DNA of 64,000 nt from Lentisphaera marina (GCF_028745505.1 NZ_JAQZZL010000002.1:2232001-2296000), one strand, 5' to 3'; positions 9,105 to 18,489 are shown, counted from the stretch's first letter. Notes: generated from the letters alone by a model not told the origin. Made by a program: numbers and translations.

Positions 9105-9466
9105 TTTAACTCCTAAGCAATAATCACCACTGAGGGCACGAAGTTCACAGAGAAAAAACTAGGTTCGTAGTCTACGCTTCAGCGTGCACGATCTAACAAT
9201 GATCAAAATCTCTTAATCTATCCACAGATTTCTCAGATCAACACAGATAAAACACTTAGTTGTCTTGGCGACTTAGCGAGAAATATATCCACCACAGAGC
9301 TCACAAAGAAGAATTTCACCATATCTATACAAAAAATTTTCTCTCAATTCATTTGATAAAAAGCAGGAAAAACCCTGCGCTCCCAGCAGGAAATAACACC
9401 AAGTCTCTTACCTCTTTCAGCGTAGCGGTCTTTCAGCGCGAAGCGCGTTCTACTTTCGAAGAAAGT
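9105..9466. other. Intergenic region with degenerate repeats and GAA-loop hairpins
   Basis: There is no gene here. The left half contains text such as CACAGATTTCTCAGATC and CACAGAGCTCACAAAG, low-complexity strings that I recall seeing between genes in other bacterial genomes (not checked). The right end (about 9416-9475) is a run of small hairpins closed by GAA: GCGC-GAA-GCGC and CTTTC-GAA-GAAAG. These run into the 3' end of the next sulfatase gene. Confidence 0.6.
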
Positions 9467-11191
9467 TCACTTCTTATCTCCAGCCTTTTCGTAATACACT
9501 TTTTTATTGTTCGTACCGACCATCTCCGTTCTTATTTTTGATTGATCATACGCGCCATCAGCTTTGGCTTGGGTAATAATATCTAAAATAACTTTATCAA
9601 CGGCGGCATGTTCTTGGCCTGGTTCAGAGGCTAAAGCGGCTTCACGACCCGCTGACATTGCTTTGGTGTAAATGGGGCCTCTGATTTTTTTACCAAGAAT
9701 CTCTCTTTGAGTGCTATCGATGGTTTTTTCTATTTCCACAATTTCAGGAGCGTTAGTTTTTGGCATCATTGCTTTGAGCTCAGCCATCACATGGGCGTAC
9801 TCTGGGTTATTGATCAAATTATTGTGCTCGAGAGGATCATTACTATGATCATAGAGTTCCATTTCATTATCTCTAGGGTATTCAATCAAACGCCATTTCT
9901 GAGTCCTTACAGTATTGTAACCGCGGCTGTGAGTTGTTAGCGATGGGTAATTCCATTCTCTATCTGGCTTATCAAGTAAAGGCACTAAGCTGTGACCATC
10001 TAATTCGGGATTGGGCTCTAAACCACAGAGTTCTAGAAGAGTTGGATAAAGATCGATAGCATTAACTGGACGATGAGTTTTTTGACCCGCTTTGGTCACT
10101 CCAGGAGCAATAATTCCCATGGGGATATGGGTTGTTTCTTCCCAAGTTGCGAACTTCTTCCAATGGCCCTTATCACCGAAGTGCCAACCATGATCACTCC
10201 ACAGCATAATGATGGTGTTATCTTTCTCAGGGGAAGCATCAATAGCATCCAGCAAGCGCCCTATTTGATCATCAACAAAAGTACAAGAAGCCAAGTATCC
10301 CTGGATAGCGCTTTTCCAAAGACCCGATTTTACCATAAAATCATGAGTAGCTCCACCGGCCATATTTTGTCCCTGTTGACCTAAATCATCTATGTCATTT
10401 TCTTTAACGACGGGAGTGGGTATTTCATCCAATGGGTACATATCAAAGTATTTGCGTGGGACGGCCCAGGCTAAGTGAGGCTTAGTAAAACCACAGCCGA
10501 GAAAAAAAGGCTTATTGCGTTTTTCATTGAGTTTACGAATAATGTAATCCACCATGAATGCATCTGGCATAGCTTCTGGTGGGCAATCCAAAGGCCCCCA
10601 CTTAATGGCATCTGCCTTGCTTTTATCTTTAATTGTGAGCGCTTTCATTTGGCGTTTACGCTCAATTTCATATGCTTTATTAGCTTCGTGAAATTTCTTT
10701 TTTAAAACCATGTCTGCCGCACGATCTTTGGGATCGCGCTCTTCAGTGTTGATGTACTCATCCCATGAACCGGGGTGATAGGTATGAAAGTTTTTACCCC
10801 CACCAGCTACAAAATAACCTTCTTTGCGAAAGCGTTGCATAATACTCACATCATCGCGGTTTTTAAACTTCGGCGCTAATTGCCAGGTATGGGGATTGCG
10901 ATACACCCCATGTTTAGAAACGGCGACACCGGTAAAGACCGAGACTCGTGACGGTTTACATGAGCCCCCAGGAACATGAGCATTGGTAAAGAACATTCCT
11001 CGCGCCAATAGTCGATCAATATTAGGTGTTTTATAGGCGGGATAATCATATATAGCCTGGTAATCCCGCATGGCACTTATCCAATGGTTCATGTCGTCAA
11101 TAGAAATAAAAAGTACATTGGGTTTTTTATTATCTTCAGCTAGGATATTTCCAAAGAACAGAAGAGATATCAGTATATAGAGTATTCGCAT
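9467..11191 (-). CDS. Secreted sulfatase, iduronate-2-sulfatase/choline-sulfatase-like
   Basis: This 574-residue protein has a signal peptide (ends near NILAED) and the motif set KPNVLFISIDDMNHW, TPNIDRLLARG and CKPSR with Cys78 as the formylglycine precursor. The SIDDMNHW variant and GCGFTKPHLAW with SDHGWHFGDKGHWKK are typical of the iduronate-2-sulfatase-like subgroup. The last 90 residues go beyond the usual sulfatase end and look helical. An AAAAGGAG ribosome site precedes the ATG. It lies 12 bp after another sulfatase gene (11204-12691), so the two form an operon. The likely target is a sulfated uronic-acid or fucose-rich glycan, which is an inference. Confidence 0.93.
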   Translation of the reverse strand: MRILYILISLLFFGNILAEDNKKPNVLFISIDDMNHWISAMRDYQAIYDYPAYKTPNIDRLLARGMFFTNAHVPGGSCKPSRVSVFTGVAVSKHGVYRNPHTWQLAPKFKNRDDVSIMQRFRKEGYFVAGGGKNFHTYHPGSWDEYINTEERDPKDRAADMVLKKKFHEANKAYEIERKRQMKALTIKDKSKADAIKWGPLDCPPEAMPDAFMVDYIIRKLNEKRNKPFFLGCGFTKPHLAWAVPRKYFDMYPLDEIPTPVVKENDIDDLGQQGQNMAGGATHDFMVKSGLWKSAIQGYLASCTFVDDQIGRLLDAIDASPEKDNTIIMLWSDHGWHFGDKGHWKKFATWEETTHIPMGIIAPGVTKAGQKTHRPVNAIDLYPTLLELCGLEPNPELDGHSLVPLLDKPDREWNYPSLTTHSRGYNTVRTQKWRLIEYPRDNEMELYDHSNDPLEHNNLINNPEYAHVMAELKAMMPKTNAPEIVEIEKTIDSTQREILGKKIRGPIYTKAMSAGREAALASEPGQEHAAVDKVILDIITQAKADGAYDQSKIRTEMVGTNNKKVYYEKAGDKK

Positions 11192-11203
11192 TTTAATCTC
11201 CTT

Positions 11204-12691
11204 TTATAGCCATTTCTTGTTAGCTTGGTTGGCTTTGGTTCTTTCAATTTGAGCATTTACCTTAGCATTTTCTGATGAGTCAGACTTAAGTCTTTTCTTT
11301 AGTTCTCCGAGGCGCTCAGCATAGACATCTTCAATATCCCAAGCCCCAACTCTTTTTACATAATTTTCCAAAAGCTTATCCATTTCAGCAGCTTTTTCAG
11401 GCATACTATCGATAAGGTTTTTCTCTTCTCCCATATCAGTTGCCACATTGTGAAGACGTGTTTCTCCCGTATTGAGTTGGCGCATGAATTTATAATCGCC
11501 AAGACGAATGACTGAAATCGGCACACCTGCGTAGTAAGGGTAGTGAAAAACTAGGAATGGCGTATTGCGCTCAACTTTACCAGCATTGCCGTTCTTGAAT
11601 ACGTCTACTAAGCTGCCACCATCAATATCTTCCGGCAAAGGATTGGGGTTGCCCGATAGCTCGTGAAGAGTCGCGAGAAAGTCATACTGAACAATCGGCA
11701 CATCACACTGAGAGTTCGCTGGAATCCCGGGACCACGAACAACAGTCGGAACGCGTAAACCACCTTCCATCATTTTGGCTTTTCCACCCTGTAAATTAGG
11801 ATTGCCCCCATGACCACCACCATTATCTGAGGTGAAAATCACATATGTATTGTCAGCAATACCATTATCATCCAAAGCCTTTAGCATTGCACCTAGGCTA
11901 TCGTCTAAATGTTCAATCAAGGCCGCATACATGGCATCTTTTCTAGGGATATTTCCAGTCTGATATTTTTTGATTGTTTCTTCCAAAGCAGCGTGCTTGA
12001 CGTGTACTGCGTAGTGCGAAACCATAAGAAAGAATGGCTTATTTACTTGAGCTTGTGTGTTAATAAAGTCAACAGATTTTTTGGTTAAACTAAAGACGCG
12101 CTTAGGGTCATCATCGGGAATAGGCTTTCTATTTTTTATACTGAGCCAATCGCCATGAAAATTACCGTTGCCCTCTTTAATGTCATCAATATTATCAGAT
12201 ATATCATAACCGATGTCATCCATGCGACGAGTCGTCATTCCCTTGCCAAAATGAGCCGTCACATAATTGGGATCCGCTTCTTTGACGAACTCAGCCATGC
12301 CCTTGTGATTTCTTAAGTCGACACCATTCTTTTTTGCCATAACGTCATGAACTGTCATCACTTTTGTTTTAGCTGTTGTTTTACCAAATTGCAGACTAAT
12401 GCGTGACGGTGTACATGTCGGCGCAGGTGAATAGGCATTGGAAAAGCGCATGCCCTCTTTTGCCATTCGCTCTAAGTGAGGTGTGCGATAAATCTTTTTT
12501 GCCAATTCGGGACGATCTTTCATCATGGGAACTGATGTGTCGCCATAACCCTGATCATCCGTGTAGAAGATTATGAAGTTGGGACGTTCTTCTTTCGCTT
12601 CTTCACCCATCGCAGCAAAAGAGCATAGGTAAGATGTAAAAATGAATCCCAGGCTTATCTGGGATCTGAGTGTTTTAAAGTTCTTTTTCAT
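11204..12691 (-). CDS. Secreted formylglycine-dependent sulfatase
   Basis: The frame opens at 12727, but the ATG at 12691 (MKKNFKTLRS...) follows a GAGG-like ribosome site and starts a signal peptide, so it is preferred; the product is 495 residues. Motifs are FIIFYTDDQGYGDTS, TPHLERMAKEG, CTPSR (Cys93, formylglycine site), TAHFGKG and TSDNGGG. It resembles the sulfatase at 25458-27170 in the TSVPMMKD/TSHEMKKG insert and in HFGKG replacing the commoner HxGKWH, which suggests a shared substrate class. It is first in an operon with the iduronate-sulfatase-like gene downstream. Confidence 0.93.
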   Translation of the reverse strand: MKKNFKTLRSQISLGFIFTSYLCSFAAMGEEAKEERPNFIIFYTDDQGYGDTSVPMMKDRPELAKKIYRTPHLERMAKEGMRFSNAYSPAPTCTPSRISLQFGKTTAKTKVMTVHDVMAKKNGVDLRNHKGMAEFVKEADPNYVTAHFGKGMTTRRMDDIGYDISDNIDDIKEGNGNFHGDWLSIKNRKPIPDDDPKRVFSLTKKSVDFINTQAQVNKPFFLMVSHYAVHVKHAALEETIKKYQTGNIPRKDAMYAALIEHLDDSLGAMLKALDDNGIADNTYVIFTSDNGGGHGGNPNLQGGKAKMMEGGLRVPTVVRGPGIPANSQCDVPIVQYDFLATLHELSGNPNPLPEDIDGGSLVDVFKNGNAGKVERNTPFLVFHYPYYAGVPISVIRLGDYKFMRQLNTGETRLHNVATDMGEEKNLIDSMPEKAAEMDKLLENYVKRVGAWDIEDVYAERLGELKKRLKSDSSENAKVNAQIERTKANQANKKWL

Positions 12692-12859
12692 AATGGCCTC
12701 AATTTGATTAAGTAAAGTAATATCCACCTAATCAATCGTGAATGAGAAGCCATTCTAACAAGGATTTCAGTGAATTCCCCATAAAATGTGTACGCTTACT
12801 GCTTTGGCCTAAGTCGATATTTAAACTTAATCCACAAAAAATTAGTTTAAATTTTTGTA

Positions 12860-13045
12860 GGTACGAAGTACCGATAGACAATAGCGTCCACCGTGAGGTG
12901 GATGATTATAATATTTAAATTCATCAAGGGCCCAAATTTGGGTCCGACATACGATATTTCGGACTCACAAGTGAGCCCTCACATTAATATTCATAACTGA
13001 CGTGTGGCTCACGCCATACGCTATTTCATATCGGGCCAATGGCCC
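12860..13045. repeat. Structured interspersed repeat, copy 3 (most complete)
   Basis: This copy has both end modules. Left: GGTAC-GAA-GTACC, link CCGATAGACAATAGC, stem TCCACC-GTGA-GGTGGA. Middle: GGGCCCAAATTTGGGTCC, then GTCCGA/TCGGAC, then CTCACAAGTGAG. Right, read on the minus strand: GGGCC-ATT-GGCCC, link GATATGAAATAGC, stem closed by GTGA. It is about 186 bp long and sits between divergently transcribed genes. Confidence 0.75.
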
Positions 13046-13174
13046 TTTTCCCTGCAACAAATTTTGCGTTCCCACTGTTAACTATTTAATCATTAATTAA
13101 ATACCCAAAGCCTTGTTAGATAGTTAAATGTGCTCACGTAGTGATCTATAGATACTCAAATAAAGGAATATGTT

Positions 13175-13930
13175 ATGAGACAAATATTTATACTTGGAGT
13201 TTTAATCTCTGGATTAATTATAGCTCCAGTCCATGGACAAAAGAGAGACAACACGAGAAATGCTAAAGTCGCCTTTAAAATGGAAGTCGTGACTATACCG
13301 GAATCTATTAGTTCCAGTTTTGGCACTCTGAAAAACCAAGTGCTTCTCTGCCAACCTCTAAAGAGCACGAATGAAAAATCACCCCTAATCATTTCACTGC
13401 ACGGCGTTGGCGGCGGAGGTAAACCCATCGAATCCCGTATGAAGGCCTCTATCATCAAAGAATTATCGAAAACTGAAAACCTAAAATTCGGCGCCAAAAT
13501 CCTAGTCCCTCAGAGTGACCCCGTCTGGGAACCTGAGTCACTTTCGAAAATGCTAGATTATATATTGAGTCAGCACAAAGACATCGATGTGAATCGCATT
13601 TATTGTGTGGGCTACAGCATGGGTGGTAAAGGCACATGGGAATGGGCAATGCTGGAGCCTGAGCGTTTTGCGGCCATTAGTCCCAAAGGTTTTATACCTG
13701 ATTATAGCAAAACTGAAAGCATGGTGAAACTACCCATTTGGGCCATGGTGGGCACAAAGGATAGTGCGCCCCGCGTTCAAGGTATTTCTAAAATGAAAGA
13801 GGAGTTTGCAAAGTTGAATTCCAATAATGTGAACTTATCTATTTTCGAAGGAGCGAATCACAAGACGGCATCGGCAGAAGCAAAAAAAGTCGAAGGTTAT
13901 TACGACTGGCTTTTTTTACAAAAAAAATAG
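13175..13930 (+). CDS. Secreted alpha/beta hydrolase (predicted peptidase/esterase, COG4099-like)
   Basis: The 251-residue product has a signal peptide (ends near VHGQK). LIISLHGVGGGG forms the oxyanion-hole region, GYSMGGKGTWEWA is the nucleophile elbow (G-x-S-x-G), WAMVGTKDS carries the likely acid and GANHKT the likely His. The arrangement matches poly-hydroxybutyrate-depolymerase-like or predicted peptidase esterases. An AAAGGA ribosome site precedes the ATG. It is on the opposite strand to the sulfatase operon and stands alone. It probably removes ester groups from polysaccharides; the substrate is unknown. Confidence 0.82.
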   Translation: MRQIFILGVLISGLIIAPVHGQKRDNTRNAKVAFKMEVVTIPESISSSFGTLKNQVLLCQPLKSTNEKSPLIISLHGVGGGGKPIESRMKASIIKELSKTENLKFGAKILVPQSDPVWEPESLSKMLDYILSQHKDIDVNRIYCVGYSMGGKGTWEWAMLEPERFAAISPKGFIPDYSKTESMVKLPIWAMVGTKDSAPRVQGISKMKEEFAKLNSNNVNLSIFEGANHKTASAEAKKVEGYYDWLFLQKK

Positions 13931-14147
13931 TTCTAAATAAATTTTTCCTGACACCCAAATCCCACAGAGATCAACCTAGGCCACTTAATCTAAGTAATTT
14001 ATTAGAGGTGCATTAACCCTTTCACCAAAGGTGACAAAAAACTCGCAAAAGAACAAACTTCCGACAAATATGTCGGATTTTGTTGATTTTTGGTGTTTTA
14101 AGGTGTAATTCAAATATATTTTTTGACTAAATTGGAATAAACAAATT

Positions 14148-15293
14148 ATGATTTTAGCATTTGGCGCACGAAACTTTTTAAGTTTTAAGGAAGGTATAGA
14201 TATATCTTTGAGGCTCAATAAAAATTGTCCCGAATATATATCTAAAGGACTCGACTTTGCCAGCACCTTGTGCGTGAAAGGCAACAATGCTTCCGGAAAA
14301 AGTAATATTTTACAAATATTGGACTTCTTTAGCTATTACTGCATTAATTCTTTTGGAGAACTAAAACCCAAAGATAAAATCCCAGTTAAATCTTTTTATT
14401 TTAATGAAGACCCTACTGAACTTTATTTAGAGTATTTTATTGCCAAAAAAAGCTACCGCTACGAACTGGTTGTAACATCTGAAAAAGTTATTTCAGAAAC
14501 TTTATTTGACATTACTGCCAAACAGAGCCAAAAAGTGCTCTTTATTAGAAAAAACAATAACGTCACTGTACCTAGTAAGAATTTTTTCAGCCTCAAGAAA
14601 GTACGCCTCCGAGATAATGCTTCGATTATAAGCACAGCATTCCAATATGAACTTGAAAGTATTATACCTCATTATGATAAAATTAGATCTATACAAGTTG
14701 ATAGGCTGATGTTCACTCCATTAGAGGAAAAAATTACATTTATCTCTGAAGCTCTAGAAGACGATGATTTTGTTTTTAATTTTGTAAAAACTCAAATTAT
14801 GGATTTTGATACTGGAATTATAGACATTGAACTAAGAGAAAAAGAGCAAGAAAAAGGTGAATTTTTCCCGATTTTCTTTCATGAAACAGAAGATGGTAAA
14901 GTTACTCCCTTGTTTTTTCATGAAGAATCCAAAGGAACTCAGAACTTGTTTATAAATTTAGGATGGTATTGTATATCTCTAATCGGTGGACTCACATTAG
15001 TGATGGATGAATTTGATCTTCATCTTCACCCTCATATTTCCCATGCACTTGTTGAGATGTTTGATGATCCTGCAATAAATGTCAATAATTCTCAGTTTAT
15101 CTTTACAACGCATGATATTCCTTTAATGGATAAAATGGGTAAATATAGAACCTTTATAGTAAATAAAGAGTATAATGAAAGTTATGGCTATCGTTTAGAT
15201 GAGTTGCCAACTAAAGAGTTGGAATTGAAAAATGATCGTCCTATATCTCCTTACTATAACACTGGTAAACTTGGCGGAGTTCCAAATCTATGA
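14148..15293 (+). CDS. AAA family ATPase (AAA_21/AAA_15 type), defence-like
   Basis: The 381-residue protein starts MILAFGARNFLSFKEG, the typical SMC/RecF-like front of these ATPases. The Walker A motif GNNASGKS is at residues 45-52. Near the end are LTLVMDEFDLHLHPHIS (Walker B with ABC-type His) and QFIFTTHDIPLMD (switch His). This matches the ATPase partner in AbiL, RloA and PARIS-type systems. The stop codon overlaps the start of the RloB-like gene in an ATGA, so the two are translationally coupled. The pair is AT-rich compared with the nearby sulfatases, which fits horizontal gain. It probably senses phage infection; this is inference from partner and family. Confidence 0.88.
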   Translation: MILAFGARNFLSFKEGIDISLRLNKNCPEYISKGLDFASTLCVKGNNASGKSNILQILDFFSYYCINSFGELKPKDKIPVKSFYFNEDPTELYLEYFIAKKSYRYELVVTSEKVISETLFDITAKQSQKVLFIRKNNNVTVPSKNFFSLKKVRLRDNASIISTAFQYELESIIPHYDKIRSIQVDRLMFTPLEEKITFISEALEDDDFVFNFVKTQIMDFDTGIIDIELREKEQEKGEFFPIFFHETEDGKVTPLFFHEESKGTQNLFINLGWYCISLIGGLTLVMDEFDLHLHPHISHALVEMFDDPAINVNNSQFIFTTHDIPLMDKMGKYRTFIVNKEYNESYGYRLDELPTKELELKNDRPISPYYNTGKLGGVPNL

Positions 15294-15826
15294 GTCGTTT
15301 TTCAAACTCAAGAAGAGCTAAACGATTAGAACGCTTTCCACAATCAAGTGTTTTAATCGTTGGTGAAGGACAAACTGAAGAAGTCTTTTTAAAGCACTTG
15401 AAAAGAATTTATGAAAGTCGGGCTACAATCACCAATGGTTATGGAGGTAGTCCTAGTTCAGTATTACAGAAAGCAAAGAATCAATTCCCTAAAAACAGCA
15501 ATATATTTGATGATAAAGTATTACTACTGGATGGTGATGTAACTCCACCAGCGAGATTTGATGCAGATTGTCAAACTCATGGATATGAAGTAGTAACGAC
15601 AGATAGTGTATGTATTGAATGCTTTTTACTTGATTTACTAGGCCTTGCTAAAGGAACTGTGAATAGTTGTGCTGATTGTAAAAGAAAGCTAAAGAATCAC
15701 ATGGGTTACACAAACATGTCGAACTTCTCACAAAAACTTCCACTATTTTTCTCAAAAAGTAAACTTGAAACAACTCGTTCATCTAACTCGACATTGGATA
15801 AGATTATAAAACTTCTTGAGAAGTAG
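15290..15826 (+). CDS. RloB-like TOPRIM-fold effector partner
   Basis: The 178-residue protein contains VLIVGEGQTEEVFLKHL (Glu26, the conserved TOPRIM Glu motif) and VLLLDGDVTPP (Asp81 and Asp83, the DxD metal motif), followed by CIECFLLDLL where RloB proteins carry their FExW-like motif. It is slightly shorter than the family norm of about 200. It overlaps the ATPase gene by four bases. By analogy with AbiL (AAA + RloB) and PARIS (AAA + TOPRIM nuclease), it would be the nuclease or toxic effector released by the ATPase. No target can be read from sequence. Confidence 0.82.
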   Translation: MSRFSNSRRAKRLERFPQSSVLIVGEGQTEEVFLKHLKRIYESRATITNGYGGSPSSVLQKAKNQFPKNSNIFDDKVLLLDGDVTPPARFDADCQTHGYEVVTTDSVCIECFLLDLLGLAKGTVNSCADCKRKLKNHMGYTNMSNFSQKLPLFFSKSKLETTRSSNSTLDKIIKLLEK

Positions 15827-16232
15827 AATACATATTTCAGTATTGATTACTTTGTCTTCTTGAACCATCCAAACCTTAAGGTTTCTCTTAATTACACCAT
15901 TTCTAATAGAGAAGGGAGAAACAATTGAGTTTCATTCGAAAACACCCTACAGTCGATTATATCTAACGACACATTTGGCAAGCGTACTTTATCAGCACCA
16001 ACTTTAACAGCCCAAGCTATGCACGTCCCGTACCAACTCAAGAAGATTAATTACTTCTGAACTGTAGTTAAGAATACTGATATGTATTTAGTGTTAGAGT
16101 TCCTTTTATACTGGCTCATAAGATAAAAACCATGTCGCATACGGCTTATTTTTTGTCGCCTTTGGCCATTTACTAAAGATCGAAGATCGTCAATATTGGA
16201 TAAATTAAGCTTCATTAAGCCAAGGATTCCAA
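15827..16232. other. Intergenic region without a recognisable gene
   Basis: No convincing ORF is present. An AAACCTTAAGGTTT palindrome lies near 15870. Bases 16130-16168, read on the minus strand, resemble a degraded end module of the structured repeat family (GCC-AAA-GGC, then an AAAAATAAGCC link and a GCGA loop). A GATC-GAA-GATC hairpin is at about 16178-16188. Confidence 0.45.
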
Positions 16233-18131
16233 ATGACTTTAGGTAAACTCACTTTCACCCCTCTCACTCTCGGCCAAATTAAGCCCACCGGCTGGTTAAG
16301 ACAACAATTGAAAATTCAAGCTAATGGCCTCAGCGGCGCCTTAGATCAATTTTGGCCTGATATCAAAGATAGCTCCTGGTTTGGAGGCCAGGCAGAAGGA
16401 TGGGAACGCGCCCCCTACTGGCTCGACGGCGTCATCCCCCTAGCTCACTTACTAGATGATGAAGCCTTGCTGAAGCGCATCAAAACTTACATGGATTACA
16501 TCATTGCAAATCAAGGTGAAGATGGCTGGTTAGGACCCCGCGAAGCTAATGTAGAGAATATTGAAGCCACGGATGAATACGATCCCTGGGGTCTGATTTT
16601 AGCCCTAAAAGTTTTGGTGCAATACCATCAAATCACACAAGATGAAAAAGTTCTTAATGCACTGCAATGCTGTCTAAAAATGATGGATCGCCATATGGAT
16701 GAGACTCCATTATTTAACTGGAGTAAATACCGTTGGTTCGAGAGCCTGATTTCCATTTATTATGTTTACGAAATTCAGCAGGAAGAATGGCTCATTGACT
16801 TGGCACGTAAATTTTTTGCACAGGGTTTCGACTGGAAAGAATTTTTCAAATCCGATGAAGTTCGCACTCCCAATGCACGACGCGGTGACTGGAGCTTCGA
16901 TAAACACGTGGTCAATAATGCCATGGCGATAAAAGCGAATGCCCTTTGGTGGCGAGTTTCAGGCGAGCAATCAGATCGCAGCTTTGGTCCCGAAATGATT
17001 GCGATCCTCGATCGTTTTCACGGCATGGTCACTGGAGTCTTCACTGGTGATGAATGCCTAAGTGGGAAAAATCCGATTCAAGGAACGGAGCTCTGTGCGG
17101 TGGTGGAATATATGTTTTCACTTGAGCAGATGCAGACTATTGTTGCGGAACCCGCAATTGGTGATCGTTTGGAAAAGATTGCCTTCAATGCGCTGCCCGC
17201 AACTTTTGGTCCAGATATGTGGACTCATCAGTACGACCAACAAGTCAATCAGGTTCAGGCGACTGACAATAAAGAACACATGTGGACCACCAATGGCGAT
17301 GCCTCCAATACCTTTGGTCTTGAACCGCACTTCGGCTGTTGCACTTCCAACATGCACCAAGGCTGGCCCAAGTTTGCCGCTTCATTAATCATGAAGACTG
17401 ATGACGATGGCCTTGCGATCATTGCCTATGCGCCCTGCGAAGCTAAGATCATCATTGATAATACTCCTGTCAAAATTGAAGTCATTACCGAATATCCCTT
17501 CCGAGATTCCCTACTCTTTAAAATAACAAGTGAACAAGCCCTCACTTTCCCGCTCAAATTGCGTATCCCGCAATGGGCAAGCCGCGCCAGTATTCAACTT
17601 GATAATGAAGAAATTTTGCCCGAAGCGGGTACTTACTACTCCATTTTACGTGAATGGTCCGGGGAGACTGAACTGAAGCTCACATTGCCCATGTTAGCAC
17701 GTAGTTCACGTCGCTACCGCAATGCTTTATCGATTGAACGTGGACCGCTGGTTTATGCCCTCAAAATTGAAGAGCATTGGAAGCAATACAATAAAGACCT
17801 TCCTTATCGAGAAGCTCCTCATAGTGACTACGAAGTACTGCCCATTAGCCCTTGGCAATATGCCTTAGACATAGATGAGCAAAGATTAAATGAATCGCTT
17901 GATTTTGTGGAGCACAGCATTGGCGACTGTCCCTTTTCTCCCGAGGGTGCTCCCGTAAGCACCTCCCTTATGGCTATGCCCATCAAGTGGAACCTACAGC
18001 ATGGTTGGGCAGGCAATACTCCCATTAGCCCTGTAGAGAAAAGTCGAATTAAATCCTCTATTCCAGAAAGAGTCACACTCATTCCCTATGGCTGCACCAA
18101 CTTACGTATTACAGAGTTTCCCACTTTATAA
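16233..18131 (+). CDS. GH127-like (DUF1680) beta-L-arabinofuranosidase family protein
   Basis: The 632-residue protein has no signal peptide, so it probably acts in the cytoplasm on imported oligosaccharides. The first 380 residues form an (alpha/alpha) barrel: GWERAPYWLDGVIPLAHLL, QGEDGWLGP and WSKYRWFESL. GTELC (Glu286) and FGCC (Cys369-370) match the Glu and Cys-Cys pair of the GH127 active site, where one Cys is the nucleophile and Zn is bound. I do not see the third family Zn cysteine clearly, so catalysis may differ. The C-terminal part is beta-rich (LRIPQWASRA). An AAGGA ribosome site precedes the ATG. Confidence 0.8.
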   Translation: MTLGKLTFTPLTLGQIKPTGWLRQQLKIQANGLSGALDQFWPDIKDSSWFGGQAEGWERAPYWLDGVIPLAHLLDDEALLKRIKTYMDYIIANQGEDGWLGPREANVENIEATDEYDPWGLILALKVLVQYHQITQDEKVLNALQCCLKMMDRHMDETPLFNWSKYRWFESLISIYYVYEIQQEEWLIDLARKFFAQGFDWKEFFKSDEVRTPNARRGDWSFDKHVVNNAMAIKANALWWRVSGEQSDRSFGPEMIAILDRFHGMVTGVFTGDECLSGKNPIQGTELCAVVEYMFSLEQMQTIVAEPAIGDRLEKIAFNALPATFGPDMWTHQYDQQVNQVQATDNKEHMWTTNGDASNTFGLEPHFGCCTSNMHQGWPKFAASLIMKTDDDGLAIIAYAPCEAKIIIDNTPVKIEVITEYPFRDSLLFKITSEQALTFPLKLRIPQWASRASIQLDNEEILPEAGTYYSILREWSGETELKLTLPMLARSSRRYRNALSIERGPLVYALKIEEHWKQYNKDLPYREAPHSDYEVLPISPWQYALDIDEQRLNESLDFVEHSIGDCPFSPEGAPVSTSLMAMPIKWNLQHGWAGNTPISPVEKSRIKSSIPERVTLIPYGCTNLRITEFPTL

Positions 18132-18169
18132 AAATTGCCCTTAGAGCTAGGGCTGGAACTGCGCGGAAT

Positions 18170-18357
18170 ACTGTCGGACTCACGAGTGAGCCCTTATTAA
18201 TCATTCCACAATTACCTGTGGCTTGCGCCACAGGCTTTTTAATATCGGGCTGAAGCCCTAGACGACATGAATCATCAGTCCCTAAAGATCACGCCACAGG
18301 CTTTTTAATATCGGGCTGAAGCCCTAGACGACATGCATCATCAGTCCCTAAAGATCA
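18170..18357. repeat. Structured interspersed repeat, copy 4, with tandem duplication of its right end
   Basis: This copy has the middle TCACGAGTGA palindrome and the right module (minus strand: GGGCT/AGCCC hairpin, link, 8-bp stem CCTGTGGC closed by GCAA). A 66-bp segment (18226-18291) is repeated almost exactly at 18292-18357, with one difference in the middle and a few at the boundary. The duplicated unit contains half of the GNRA stem plus the outer hairpin. Confidence 0.8.
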
Positions 18358-18489
18358 GGCATAGGTCTTTTATTAAGACTTATAACTACTAATTGCTTAG
18401 TTGCGTAAAAATAATCATAAAGTCGTGTTAGAACAAATAAAAACCTTCGATTCATAAGTCAAATAAAGTGAAAAAAGGTTTTTCGAATC

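Noticed and set aside
9105..9300. CACAGATT/CACAGAG low-complexity text as a possible CRISPR or direct repeat array
   Set aside because: The units are irregular and without spacers of constant length, so it is not a CRISPR array.
15980..16053. Short plus-strand frame ending FNSPSYARPVPTQED
   Set aside because: It looks slightly protein-like and could be a gene remnant, but it is too short and has no start or family match.
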